Assembly: GCA_964615445.1 (NCBI GenBank) | Contig: CAZTOK010000002.1 | Span: 1-64,000, forward strand | DNA length: 64,000 bases | Origin: JALRBM01 sp964615445 | Lineage (GTDB): Bacteria; Patescibacteriota; Saccharimonadia; Saccharimonadales; Saccharimonadaceae | Direction of reading: 5' to 3' | Shown here: positions 14,095 through 20,986 of the stretch, in pieces | How the letters are laid out: every line of letters starts with the position of its first letter | Numbering within the stretch: position 1 is the stretch's first letter | Made by a program: the position numbers and the translations under genes | Notes under the pieces: model-generated | Database searches by the model: none | What the model was told of the DNA's origin: nothing | What the model saw: only the letters and a program-made list of their open reading frames with translations

Positions 14095-16644
14095 CTATTT
14101 TATTATATGCACCGGTAAGTTTTCCTGGGTGGCGTCTAAAACATGGTTAGTCTTCATCTTTACACTTGTTTCGAATGTGCGAGATACATTTTGCATAGAA
14201 GGTATGCTCTTTGTAAGCGGAGTATACGGCATAAATTCGCCATCTTCAAAAACATATAACGCTTTTTCCTTCGGATCAAGAGCCACCAAATGGATCCATT
14301 CGTTAGAAAACCACTCATATAGGTCAGTGTTTGATTGTATAACTTTTTTGATCACCTCAGGGTGATGCTCAACGACCATCAGGAGTCTTACTGGGTCATG
14401 TACTTCAACCATTTGTAAAGGAAGACCACTTCGAAGATCACCATCACTACTATTTGCCACGCCTACAAGCCCCATAACGTTATGCGGCAACTTTGTACCT
14501 GCACCCAGCTTATAATTATCCATTCGTGAGAAGAAATATTCTAGATTGATACCGCCGCAAACTGTCCCAAGAGGAGCAAGAACACTGAGCAACAATTCAC
14601 CATTAGGATCGGTTGTATAATCATAGGAATTTAAAAAGGCTCTTCGGTCAAGGAATAGACGCTTTGTCAGATTCCTTCTTCCAACAATGCATAGTGCATT
14701 CGTGCCATGCCCAAGCTCTGGTCTTGGCTCGAAGTAGGAGACTGAGCGCTTTTTTATATCCTTCCGAATCTTTTTTATGTGCTGTTTCGTACTAATAGAC
14801 ATGAATCGACGCGAACGTTCTTTGGCGTCAAGATCAAGTGCTTCTTCGAATAAGCGTGTATTTTTATTGTGTCGTTCTTTGTTCTCTTTCGTCAATACAT
14901 CTTCATCATAAAACTTTATTTCGTCGGATGCTGTGTCATGCAGGCCACCCACAAATTGAGTAGAAACGGGAATAGATATGCCCCGAGTTGCAAGCAGTTC
15001 TCGCACCGGCAGATAATTTGCCATATAAGCGAATACGCGCGCATTGACAAGGCCCGGTCTTCCGCTGCATGCACCGCAATCGTGCGCGCCATGATGAGGA
15101 TTGTTAGCGCTGCTTGATCCATGGCCAATAACGTAAACGATCGGCGAAAAATTCTTGGTCAAGCCAATACATCTAAGGAACTTTTCGACACGATCCGCCA
15201 TCTCTTCTACTTTAAAGCCTACCTGAAGATCTTTTTCCTTGTCTTTTTCCCCCTTATACACAATAGTCAAGTCGGCACTTGGATCCATATGAGCAAATGC
15301 ATCGGCAATAGCGGGGCTCATAGTAGGATTTATAAGGTTAACGACAAGTTTACCTAATGCCGGAATCCCCAACAAATAAGAAAAAAGGAGACCTCTCACC
15401 AATTTGTGAGAATGCTTGTTATACATGATCTCTTTTTGATGCGCGTGCAATTCATCCTTTGGAATCTCCTTAATAAGATATTTTGGAGTAACTGGCGCAG
15501 GACAGAGCTTATCGTAAAACTGAGCGTTAGCTGGATGAAAATAAAATTCCACACCAAAAAATCCAGGCGCACCAAATGTTTCGGCTTTACTGTCTAAATT
15601 CTCTACGTATGTCCGCAAAGAGTATTCTCGATCATCAATACAGAAAATAGACTGAAAATTCTTTAGTCCTGTATCTTCTTTTTCCGCCTGAGTAGGGAAT
15701 GTCAGTAACATCCCAGAAAGCACGGTATCATAATAACTCCATTCAAACGCATCTTGCCATATTTGAATAACTTCTTGCAATTCCGTAAGTGGTTCATCAG
15801 CGAATATATCTACTGGCGACCGGGTAATGCTACTACCTAGTGGCTCCCAGGTCTCACCAAAACGTTCCGTAAGCGCATCAATTTCCAGTAAAAGCTCGAG
15901 AACAATCATATCATTTAGAGATATCTTCTTTGGATATAAAAGCGACTCGGGTTTATCCTCAAGAGTCGATACAATGCCGGACCATCCACGATGCGCAAAT
16001 TGCTGATCATAGATATATTGTTCAAAGTAGGCCTCTTTTCCTACTAATATTTCCAAAAGTTTCGTTATAGTGCATGACTCGGTATGAAGAAGGTCACGTG
16101 CCTTTTTTGTTTTGAAAAAACTTACTGAACTATAGTTCTCTAAGTGTCGTACTGCGTAAAGAAGACCTTTGTCTTCGAAAGGGAATGACGAAATGGCAAT
16201 GCCTTGATCGATGTAGCTACAAATAATACGAAAAAGAAGCGGCTGCACGGCATTATCCATATCGATAGGGTATAGGCGCTTCCACTCGCTCCTTAGCTTT
16301 CCAATGCGTGGCTCAAGTGTTACATCGTATTCTTTATACAAGGCTCGCTTGTGCCATTCCTCAACGTTCTCAGTACCTTTTCTCTCTCGTATCACCTGTG
16401 TGAGTATCTTTGAAGTTATACGTTTAATAGTATAGAGATCTCTATATTCTGTAAGTGAGAGTGTGGTTTGATACCCAAAAATTGCCGATGCCTTATTGAT
16501 AGCATCATAAAATTTCATATCCTGAAATGCATGCAATGTGTTGTGATGTACAAAATCCTTAAGCGGGCCCTGGGTGGGCAAATAATGCTTTAAAACATGC
16601 AAAAGATGCAGCTCATCGAAATGATAGTTATTTTTTTCAGACAT
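14095..16644 (-). CDS. dabA: DabA (DUF2309) carbonic-anhydrase-like subunit of the inorganic carbon concentrating complex, 849 aa
   Basis: DabA is a large cytoplasmic protein with a beta-carbonic-anhydrase-like zinc site that hydrates CO2 when bound to DabB. Characterised DabA uses Cys351, Asp353, His524 and Cys539 (Halothiobacillus numbering). Here the same residues are Cys335 and Asp337 in FCIDDRE, His508 in IGHGSSS and Cys523 in HDCGAC. The intervals 2, 171 and 15 are identical to the characterised protein, so the site looks complete. The N-terminal LPTQGPLKDFVHHNTLHAF motif is also typical. It is the first gene of a two-gene operon with dabB. No Shine-Dalgarno site is visible at its ATG; a TATACT lies about 57 bases upstream. 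Confidence 0.93.
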   Translation of the reverse strand: MSEKNNYHFDELHLLHVLKHYLPTQGPLKDFVHHNTLHAFQDMKFYDAINKASAIFGYQTTLSLTEYRDLYTIKRITSKILTQVIRERKGTENVEEWHKRALYKEYDVTLEPRIGKLRSEWKRLYPIDMDNAVQPLLFRIICSYIDQGIAISSFPFEDKGLLYAVRHLENYSSVSFFKTKKARDLLHTESCTITKLLEILVGKEAYFEQYIYDQQFAHRGWSGIVSTLEDKPESLLYPKKISLNDMIVLELLLEIDALTERFGETWEPLGSSITRSPVDIFADEPLTELQEVIQIWQDAFEWSYYDTVLSGMLLTFPTQAEKEDTGLKNFQSIFCIDDREYSLRTYVENLDSKAETFGAPGFFGVEFYFHPANAQFYDKLCPAPVTPKYLIKEIPKDELHAHQKEIMYNKHSHKLVRGLLFSYLLGIPALGKLVVNLINPTMSPAIADAFAHMDPSADLTIVYKGEKDKEKDLQVGFKVEEMADRVEKFLRCIGLTKNFSPIVYVIGHGSSSANNPHHGAHDCGACSGRPGLVNARVFAYMANYLPVRELLATRGISIPVSTQFVGGLHDTASDEIKFYDEDVLTKENKERHNKNTRLFEEALDLDAKERSRRFMSISTKQHIKKIRKDIKKRSVSYFEPRPELGHGTNALCIVGRRNLTKRLFLDRRAFLNSYDYTTDPNGELLLSVLAPLGTVCGGINLEYFFSRMDNYKLGAGTKLPHNVMGLVGVANSSDGDLRSGLPLQMVEVHDPVRLLMVVEHHPEVIKKVIQSNTDLYEWFSNEWIHLVALDPKEKALYVFEDGEFMPYTPLTKSIPSMQNVSRTFETSVKMKTNHVLDATQENLPVHIIK

Positions 16645-16944
16645 AATTAAACTTGCATCCAGTTAATGCGGTATCTTTGAATTCAACTCAGGACTAAATC
16701 AGTATAGAGTCTTTGATCTCTATTTTACTCCTGTTAGCGATTTTGTAAACATACAATATATGTAGCGAATTATCAACACTAGATTTAGGTAACTATATCT
16801 CCACAGCAAGTATCTAAAAGTCGAGCTCGTTTCGCGCTTGTCGAATCTCAGCGATCTTAGATTCGACAAAAGGGCAACTATATACAAAACAAACCCCTAA
16901 TCTATAACTAATAAAAACAAAAGAAAGTTATATATAATGAAAAT
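16645..16944. other. Divergent intergenic region between dabA and the 16945 gene
   Basis: These 300 bases are AT-rich and hold no ORF. They contain a minus-strand TATACT (16706-16701) likely serving dabA, a plus-strand TATATAAT just before the ATG at 16945, and an inverted repeat at 16838-16869 described separately. Confidence 0.5.
16838..16869. repeat. 11-bp inverted repeat (hairpin or operator)
   Basis: TTGTCGAATCT and AGATTCGACAA are exact inverted repeats separated by a 10-base spacer. No T run follows on either strand. Its position between divergent promoters fits an operator or an mRNA hairpin. Confidence 0.6.
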
Positions 16945-17400
16945 ATGTCAAAAGAACAGTCAAAATTCATACTCAGACTCAAGAAAGTCAGAGATTACTT
17001 TGTCCCAATTGAGACACATGAACGGTCACCCGATGTCCGGCGTGACTACCAAGAAGGTAGTTATATGGATGCACTAAACAAAAAGGTTGACCTTGCAGCT
17101 GCCTTAGGCGCCAAAGATGGTATTAGTGAAGGTACGCACCGTCTTAATATGGAGAAGATTGAATTAGCAAGATTAGATCAAGAACGAGAGATTACTAACA
17201 ACAATCTTAAAGCTCAGCATCGTACATTAATCATGACTACAATCGCCACCTTGATTGCTTTGTTCTCATCTGTTTCTGCTATCTATATAGCCTTACATAA
17301 AGACACTCCACCTGCACCGATAGTCAATGTTATCCCGGCTCAACAAACCCCTAACATGTACGTTCCAAAACAGGCTACTGACAATCCTCCCAAAGAATAA
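16945..17400 (+). CDS. Predicted membrane protein with coiled coil, 151 aa
   Basis: I do not recognise the family. The N-terminal half is charged and helical, with a likely coiled coil at about residues 55-95 (MEKIELARLDQEREITNNN). One membrane helix follows (LIMTTIATLIALFSSVSAIYIAL, about 97-119), then a short Pro-rich tail ending in PPKE. TATAAT lies immediately upstream of the ATG, so the gene is probably leaderless. It is directly followed by a transposase remnant whose reading frame overlaps its 3' end. It belongs to the accessory patch beside the toxin-antitoxin genes. Confidence 0.6.
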   Translation: MSKEQSKFILRLKKVRDYFVPIETHERSPDVRRDYQEGSYMDALNKKVDLAAALGAKDGISEGTHRLNMEKIELARLDQEREITNNNLKAQHRTLIMTTIATLIALFSSVSAIYIALHKDTPPAPIVNVIPAQQTPNMYVPKQATDNPPKE

Positions 17401-17815
17401 TTGCTACAGCAAGAAATCGGTGATATTTGGCGCTGTTGAACGGAATGGTAGAGTAAGAGCCACCCATGTCAAAAGTAGCGGAGCGAGAGTGCTAATACCT
17501 CAGATAAATCACGACATAATCCCCAAGACAACAATTTACAGTGATGAATGGCGAGTCTATAAGCGATTAAATGATCTGAACTATTCTCACACTTCAATTA
17601 ATCACAGTCAGCTAGAGTGGGCGCGAGACGAAGCTCACACAAACACAATCGAAGGATTTTGGTCGCAACTAAAGCGATCTATTTCTGGGACGTATCACGC
17701 CGTTTCACCGAAGTATCTTCAGCTTTACGTGGACGAGTTTTCTTTTCGGTATTCTTATCGGGGTGTAACTGTTTATCCTGTTCTTTTGGAACGGGCTTGG
17801 ACGCCTTTGAGATAA
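17401..17815 (+). pseudogene. 5'-truncated IS1595-family (ISXO2-like) transposase remnant
   Basis: From about 17412 the frame encodes the C-terminal part of a DDE_Tnp_IS1595 domain: FGAVERNGRVRA, then TTIYSDEWRVYKRL (second catalytic Asp), then NTIEGFWSQLKRSISGTYH (catalytic Glu) and FSFRYSYR. The N-terminal zinc-ribbon half and the first catalytic Asp are missing, and no start codon or ribosome site belongs to this part; upstream the frame runs into the 16945 gene. It is therefore a dead fragment. No terminal inverted repeats were found. It marks past insertion or deletion next to the toxin-antitoxin pair. Confidence 0.8.
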
Positions 17816-17853
17816 GTTTTTTGAAGAGTTTTTTAGACATGTTCTATTATAGT

Positions 17854-18294
17854 TTATCTTCTGTTTTTCTTTGTTTCCGTATGCGTATTAAGATGGGCTA
17901 CCACCTGGATAACTTTAGTCATAGGATCAATAAAGAAAATGGCTCTGCCACTATCACCCGTATAGAACTCTTTCATTTCAACATCGTCACTGAGCCCTTT
18001 GAAGAACTTACTGTAGTCATTGGCGTTTTCAACATCGTCAATATGAATGCTCAACTGCCTTAGTTCAAAGTTATTTGTACAAGTACAAAACTTCTTGTAG
18101 TTATCAATAGTTTTACGAAGAGGACCCTGTAGTAAGTTGGCTACTTCACACAAATCATGACGGTAAAACTCATATCCGATAGTGAAACGGGTTGAATCCT
18201 CGGGTCTATCCTTATAGTTATCTACACCTGCCTTAATACGACCCCTAGGAGCCTTTGGACTTTTTTTAATCTTGTTTTGATACTTTTCAGGCAT
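17854..18294 (-). CDS. Putative toxin of a Panacea-type toxin-antitoxin pair, 146 aa
   Basis: Its start overlaps the 3' end of the SocA/DUF4065 antitoxin gene by eight bases, the standard arrangement for a translationally coupled TA operon. I do not recognise the toxin domain. The N-terminus is basic (KNKIKKSPKAPRGRIK). The middle has paired cysteines (CTC), and the C-terminal region contains a hydrophobic strand pair (GRAIFFID, KVIQVVAHL) that faintly recalls RelE-like folds. There is no membrane segment, so it is not a pore-type toxin. The assignment rests on gene position and partner, not on toxin homology. Confidence 0.6.
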   Translation of the reverse strand: MPEKYQNKIKKSPKAPRGRIKAGVDNYKDRPEDSTRFTIGYEFYRHDLCEVANLLQGPLRKTIDNYKKFCTCTNNFELRQLSIHIDDVENANDYSKFFKGLSDDVEMKEFYTGDSGRAIFFIDPMTKVIQVVAHLNTHTETKKNRR

Positions 18295-18790
18295 TGAGCT
18301 GCGCGTAGTATTGCTTCATGTCAGAATTTTTAATCACGATTGATGATGACTCGTCTACCTCCAGGCCTTCACGGGCTTTACGCCAGGGGTCTTCAGAATG
18401 AGTTAGAGACTCCAAGTACTCTGCATCATATTTTCCATAGACCCGCCATATTTCTTCAAGCAGTGAAGTGGTATCCGCATCCAAATTAGGAGTCTGTGGA
18501 GTCTTAGTAATAGGATTGTAGCCGTATTTTTTGTATTTATGCCAAAGACTACGGATAGCAGGACCGTGCATCCAAGCTTCAATAGGATCATCAAACAAGT
18601 TTTTGCCATCATTAAAGACGAGACACCAAGCCTGTGCATAATATGCAAGCTTCTGAATCTTTTTATTAGTGATAGGTTTCTGGAGTTGATTAGACTTACA
18701 TACAAAGTAATCCGATACACCATCTAATTGTGCCGACAGTTCGCTCATATTCCCACCATTTACCTCTATTCGATTGGTATTTGCAACCAT
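18287..18790 (-). CDS. SocA/DUF4065 (Panacea) antitoxin, 167 aa
   Basis: The Panacea domain is clear: KKIQKLAYYAQAWCLVF, then DPIEAWMHGPAIRSLWHKYKKYG, then a C-terminal helical part with LTHSEDPWRKAREG. Panacea antitoxins neutralise many unrelated toxins and are commonly the first gene of two-gene operons in phages and islands, as here. The frame is open from 18847. Two starts are plausible: ATG at 18790, ten bases after TATATT (leaderless), or ATG at 18748 after GGTGGG. I use 18790. The gene is flanked by an IS remnant and other accessory genes. Confidence 0.85.
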   Translation of the reverse strand: MVANTNRIEVNGGNMSELSAQLDGVSDYFVCKSNQLQKPITNKKIQKLAYYAQAWCLVFNDGKNLFDDPIEAWMHGPAIRSLWHKYKKYGYNPITKTPQTPNLDADTTSLLEEIWRVYGKYDAEYLESLTHSEDPWRKAREGLEVDESSSIVIKNSDMKQYYAQLNA

Positions 18791-18846
18791 AACTACTTTT
18801 AATATATAATACCGCGCGGCATTATACCATAGCATAAGCCTCTTCA

Positions 18847-18960
18847 TTAGTTTGGTAAACGTGCAAGTGTTTCACCACAAACAGGACAAGCATCGCCTTT
18901 TTCAACAGTCACATTCACTTTGCAGTTTTTGCAGTATCTTTTCGTTTTGTTATTAGTTTC
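18847..18960 (-). pseudogene. Zinc-ribbon reading frame without a normal start
   Basis: In one minus-strand frame the sequence reads RYCKNCKVNV and DACPVCGETL, a perfect Cx2C-x14-Cx2C zinc ribbon, then stops in TAA that overlaps an ATG of the antitoxin frame (TAATG). Upstream no ATG, GTG or TTG is in frame before the divergent gene. A TATAAT plus an out-of-frame ATG precede it, so a frameshift or an unusual start is possible. It may be a decayed small gene of the TA operon. Confidence 0.4.
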
Positions 18961-19020
18961 ATATCTACTTTTTATTATAGAGAGAATAGGTTTAAGTGAC
19001 TTTTGACATATAATAATTGC

Positions 19021-19644
19021 ATGCTTGCTCTTTGTGACTCTATTGACCTAGCTATTAGTAATGAAAATTGGTACGCGGCTTTGCTAGCGGCATTGACTTT
19101 GCCTGATATTTGTGGGGCTATCGAATACCCACAATTTAAAAAAGTTAAAACAAATGGCATTATCACTAATAGATATACTAAATGGTTCGACGACTTTGTA
19201 GGTGAAGACTATAAAGTCTATAAAGAATTCGATCCTAGCTCGTTAACTTACCAGGATATGCTAAAAGCGCTGCTGGAGACTTCCCATCATCTCGAACAAC
19301 TTTCTGACTATAGATACGTACAAACGTTTTTAACTGGCTTTGAATGCTATGTACTAAGGTGTAAGTATTTGCATGAAGGGCTTGGTAATAGTATAAGTAA
19401 TGAAAAAATCAAAGATATATTAGATGGATTTATTTTTACTCGTCCAGAGCAGTGGGGGTATTCACATAATAACCTCATCATATCTAACGGTAATACTATG
19501 GTCCAGCTTCAGGTTGACGTGTTTGCATCGGGAATCGCCAAGAGAGCAAGAGAGTGGTGGAATGCGAGAACTGATAAAGATTTACATGCAGACAAGTTCT
19601 TACGCATAGATAACAGTTTTCCTGTACTTGGCGTGAAGGTATAG
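19021..19644 (+). CDS. Hypothetical protein, 207 aa
   Basis: I do not recognise the family. It is soluble and mainly helical, with a Tyr/Cys-rich central part (TGFECYVLRCKYLHEGLG) and a basic segment near the end (GIAKRAREWWNART). The start at 19021 is six bases after TATAAT (19009-19014), which fits a leaderless transcript; the longer form from 19003 would start upstream of the predicted transcription start. It sits beside a toxin-antitoxin pair and an IS remnant, so a role in the same defence-like patch is possible but unproven. Confidence 0.6.
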   Translation: MLALCDSIDLAISNENWYAALLAALTLPDICGAIEYPQFKKVKTNGIITNRYTKWFDDFVGEDYKVYKEFDPSSLTYQDMLKALLETSHHLEQLSDYRYVQTFLTGFECYVLRCKYLHEGLGNSISNEKIKDILDGFIFTRPEQWGYSHNNLIISNGNTMVQLQVDVFASGIAKRAREWWNARTDKDLHADKFLRIDNSFPVLGVKV

Positions 19645-19679
19645 TTACCTAGATTTATAGTGTTATATATCAGTAATTG

Positions 19680-20105
19680 CTACCGTCGACGGTGACGTCT
19701 GTGAAGATCAGCTACCTTCAAACGCACCATATGACGATCAACCAATTGATGCGCCTTTTCAAGCTCCATCTGATCTTTCGCGGTATCACGCAACTTAATA
19801 GCCCGTTCAAGCGCTGCTTTACTCTCCGACTCGATGATATCGGCACCGTTATCGGCTTCATCAACTAATACCCGAGCATGCTCAGGGGCAATCTCAACCA
19901 CGCCTCCCGTAATAGCAAAATAGTCCAGCTCGCTATCATCATCGTCTTTTTTATATCGCACCGCAATAGCACCAGGTACCGCAATTGTTACCAGCGGTTC
20001 ATGCCCAGGAAATACCGCAATCTCACCACTCGCCGTTGGGATCATGACTTCGTAAACTTCTTGGTCAACTTTTTTACCAAGAAGCGTAATAAGCTCTAAA
20101 TTCAT
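19680..20105 (-). CDS. atpC: ATP synthase F1 subunit epsilon, 141 aa
   Basis: The N-terminal beta-sandwich (TASGEIAVFPGHEPLVT, GGVVEIAPEHARVLVDEAD) and the C-terminal helix-hairpin identify the epsilon subunit of the F1 rotor. It is separated from atpD by about 2.9 kb of unrelated genes and preceded on its strand by a good terminator (20120-20141). TACTAT lies six bases before its ATG, so it has its own leaderless promoter. A short Asp-rich insert (KKDDDDSELD) lies between strands. The last residues are Arg/His-rich. Confidence 0.93.
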   Translation of the reverse strand: MNLELITLLGKKVDQEVYEVMIPTASGEIAVFPGHEPLVTIAVPGAIAVRYKKDDDDSELDYFAITGGVVEIAPEHARVLVDEADNGADIIESESKAALERAIKLRDTAKDQMELEKAHQLVDRHMVRLKVADLHRRHRRR

Positions 20106-20119
20106 ATCTGTATAGTAGC

Positions 20120-20141
20120 AAAAAAACTCGCTAAAAGCGAG
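20120..20141 (-). terminator. Rho-independent terminator with T7 run
   Basis: On the minus strand CTCGCT-TTT-AGCGAG is followed by TTTTTTT. It ends the transcript of the small membrane protein gene at 20226-20561, just before the atpC promoter. Confidence 0.88.
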
Positions 20142-20160
20142 CTTATAAGACAGGGAAAGA

Positions 20161-20178
20161 TGGTAGATAGCCCTGGGG
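20161..20178. repeat. Left copy of an 18-bp inverted repeat flanking the 20226 gene
   Basis: TGGTAGATAGCCCTGGGG here and CCCCTAGGCTATCTACCA at 20569-20586 are inverted repeats: 16 Watson-Crick pairs, one GU and one mismatch in RNA. The two copies bracket the gene at 20226-20561, one in its 3' region and the other in its leader, covering the GGGGAG ribosome site. Confidence 0.85.
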
Positions 20179-20225
20179 CGGGCGGGCGTAAGACAAAACG
20201 CGTCTTACAATCCCACCCGACACCA

Positions 20226-20561
20226 TTACTGAGCGCACACACTCTGAATCATGTGGCAGTCCGAGTTTCCCTTCATCACGAAGAAGAAAATGATCGAGAC
20301 GGGCAGCGTGCCCAACCACAGGAAGGCGAAGTTGCGTGCCAACGGTCGCTGGTGCCACCACGTCCAAATGGCGGAGAAGGGATAGAACACGCTCAAAGCA
20401 TAAAACGGAAGAGCAATGTAGTGCACTTCCTTGGCAAAGAAAAGCCAAGTTCCCAACACATCGATCAGCAAGGTTGCAAGAATCGTGCGGTCCATGAGTG
20501 TGTGAATGGGGTGGCCGGCGTGGTTACGGCGGACTTCGTTCTCAGCGTTTTCGACGCTCAC
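20226..20561 (-). CDS. Small membrane protein, 111 aa, GTG start
   Basis: GTG at 20561 follows GGGGAG with a five-base gap. Two to three membrane helices are visible (about residues 27-42, 46-68 and 77-95), with several Trp/Phe residues. I do not recognise the family. Codon use is clearly more GC-rich than in the neighbouring atp genes, which suggests a different history. The promoter TTGAAA-17-TATAAA lies upstream and a T7 terminator downstream. The leader and 3' region form an 18-base inverted repeat that could hide the ribosome-binding site. It is one of the genes that separate atpC from the rest of the ATP synthase operon. Confidence 0.65.
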   Translation of the reverse strand: MSVENAENEVRRNHAGHPIHTLMDRTILATLLIDVLGTWLFFAKEVHYIALPFYALSVFYPFSAIWTWWHQRPLARNFAFLWLGTLPVSIIFFFVMKGNSDCHMIQSVCAQ

Positions 20562-20568
20562 GTGAACT

Positions 20569-20586
20569 CCCCTAGGCTATCTACCA
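20569..20586. repeat. Right copy of the 18-bp inverted repeat (leader side)
   Basis: This copy lies in the predicted 5' leader of the minus-strand gene 20226-20561. Its inner four bases are the GGGG of the Shine-Dalgarno site. See the left copy at 20161-20178. Confidence 0.85.
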
Positions 20587-20607
20587 GCGAGAAATTTTCT
20601 CTCTATC

Positions 20608-20636
20608 TTTATATCATATTTATAGCTTTCTTTCAA
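20608..20636 (-). promoter_or_regulatory. Promoter TTGAAA-17-TATAAA
   Basis: On the minus strand TTGAAA (20636-20631) and TATAAA (20613-20608) are spaced by exactly 17 bases, upstream of the small membrane protein gene. The predicted start is near 20600. Confidence 0.7.
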
Positions 20637-20646
20637 TACCTAGACA

Positions 20647-20675
20647 TTGTAATTATATAGCTATTATGTTACAAT
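20647..20675 (+). promoter_or_regulatory. Promoter TTGTAA-17-TACAAT
   Basis: The hexamers are spaced by 17 bases. The predicted transcript starts at the G at 20683 with GTTCACTC, and AAGGAG follows before the ATG at 20712. Confidence 0.7.
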
Positions 20676-20711
20676 ATAAATAGTTCACTCGGAAGTAAGG
20701 AGCCCATTCCT

Positions 20712-20927
20712 ATGCAGATCAACCTGAAGGACAAGCTGGCCATCGGCGCGATCTCCTTCTGCACCGTAGGGGCGGTCGTTGCTCTCATGTGGATCAGTCT
20801 CGCGCTCCAGCTGAGCGAGGTGGTCATGATGGTGGAGCGAGGCCTGCTCTTTGCCGCGCTTATATGGGCGGCAATCGTTCTCCCGGGGTGGTGGGCCAAG
20901 AGAACCGCTCGCCGCAACCGACGCTGA
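20712..20927 (+). CDS. Small membrane protein with two helices, 71 aa
   Basis: Two hydrophobic segments (about residues 9-32 and 43-62) are separated by a short loop, and the C-terminus is strongly basic (WAKRTARRNRR), so the ends probably face the cytoplasm. I do not recognise it. AAGGAG precedes the ATG at about nine bases. Codon use is GC-rich, unlike the atp genes around it. It has its own promoter and a perfect hairpin after the stop. The predicted first five bases of the mRNA (GTTCA) pair with TGAAC at the stop codon. Confidence 0.6.
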   Translation: MQINLKDKLAIGAISFCTVGAVVALMWISLALQLSEVVMMVERGLLFAALIWAAIVLPGWWAKRTARRNRR

Positions 20928-20934
20928 ACCACCG

Positions 20935-20963
20935 CCGAAGAGGAGGGGCATCCTCCTCTTCGG
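20935..20963. terminator. Perfect hairpin, 12-bp stem
   Basis: CCGAAGAGGAGG pairs with CCTCCTCTTCGG around a five-base loop, seven bases after the 20712 gene. No T run follows. Confidence 0.75.
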
Positions 20964-20986
20964 CTCAAACCTTCTTGCTTAATGTC

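Noticed and set aside
16838..16869. Terminator of dabA or the 16945 gene
   Set aside because: It lies upstream of both genes, between divergent promoters, and has no T run.
20161..20586. Complete insertion sequence bounded by inverted repeats
   Set aside because: The enclosed 335-bp gene encodes a membrane protein, not a transposase, and no target-site duplication is seen. RNA pairing explains the repeat as well.
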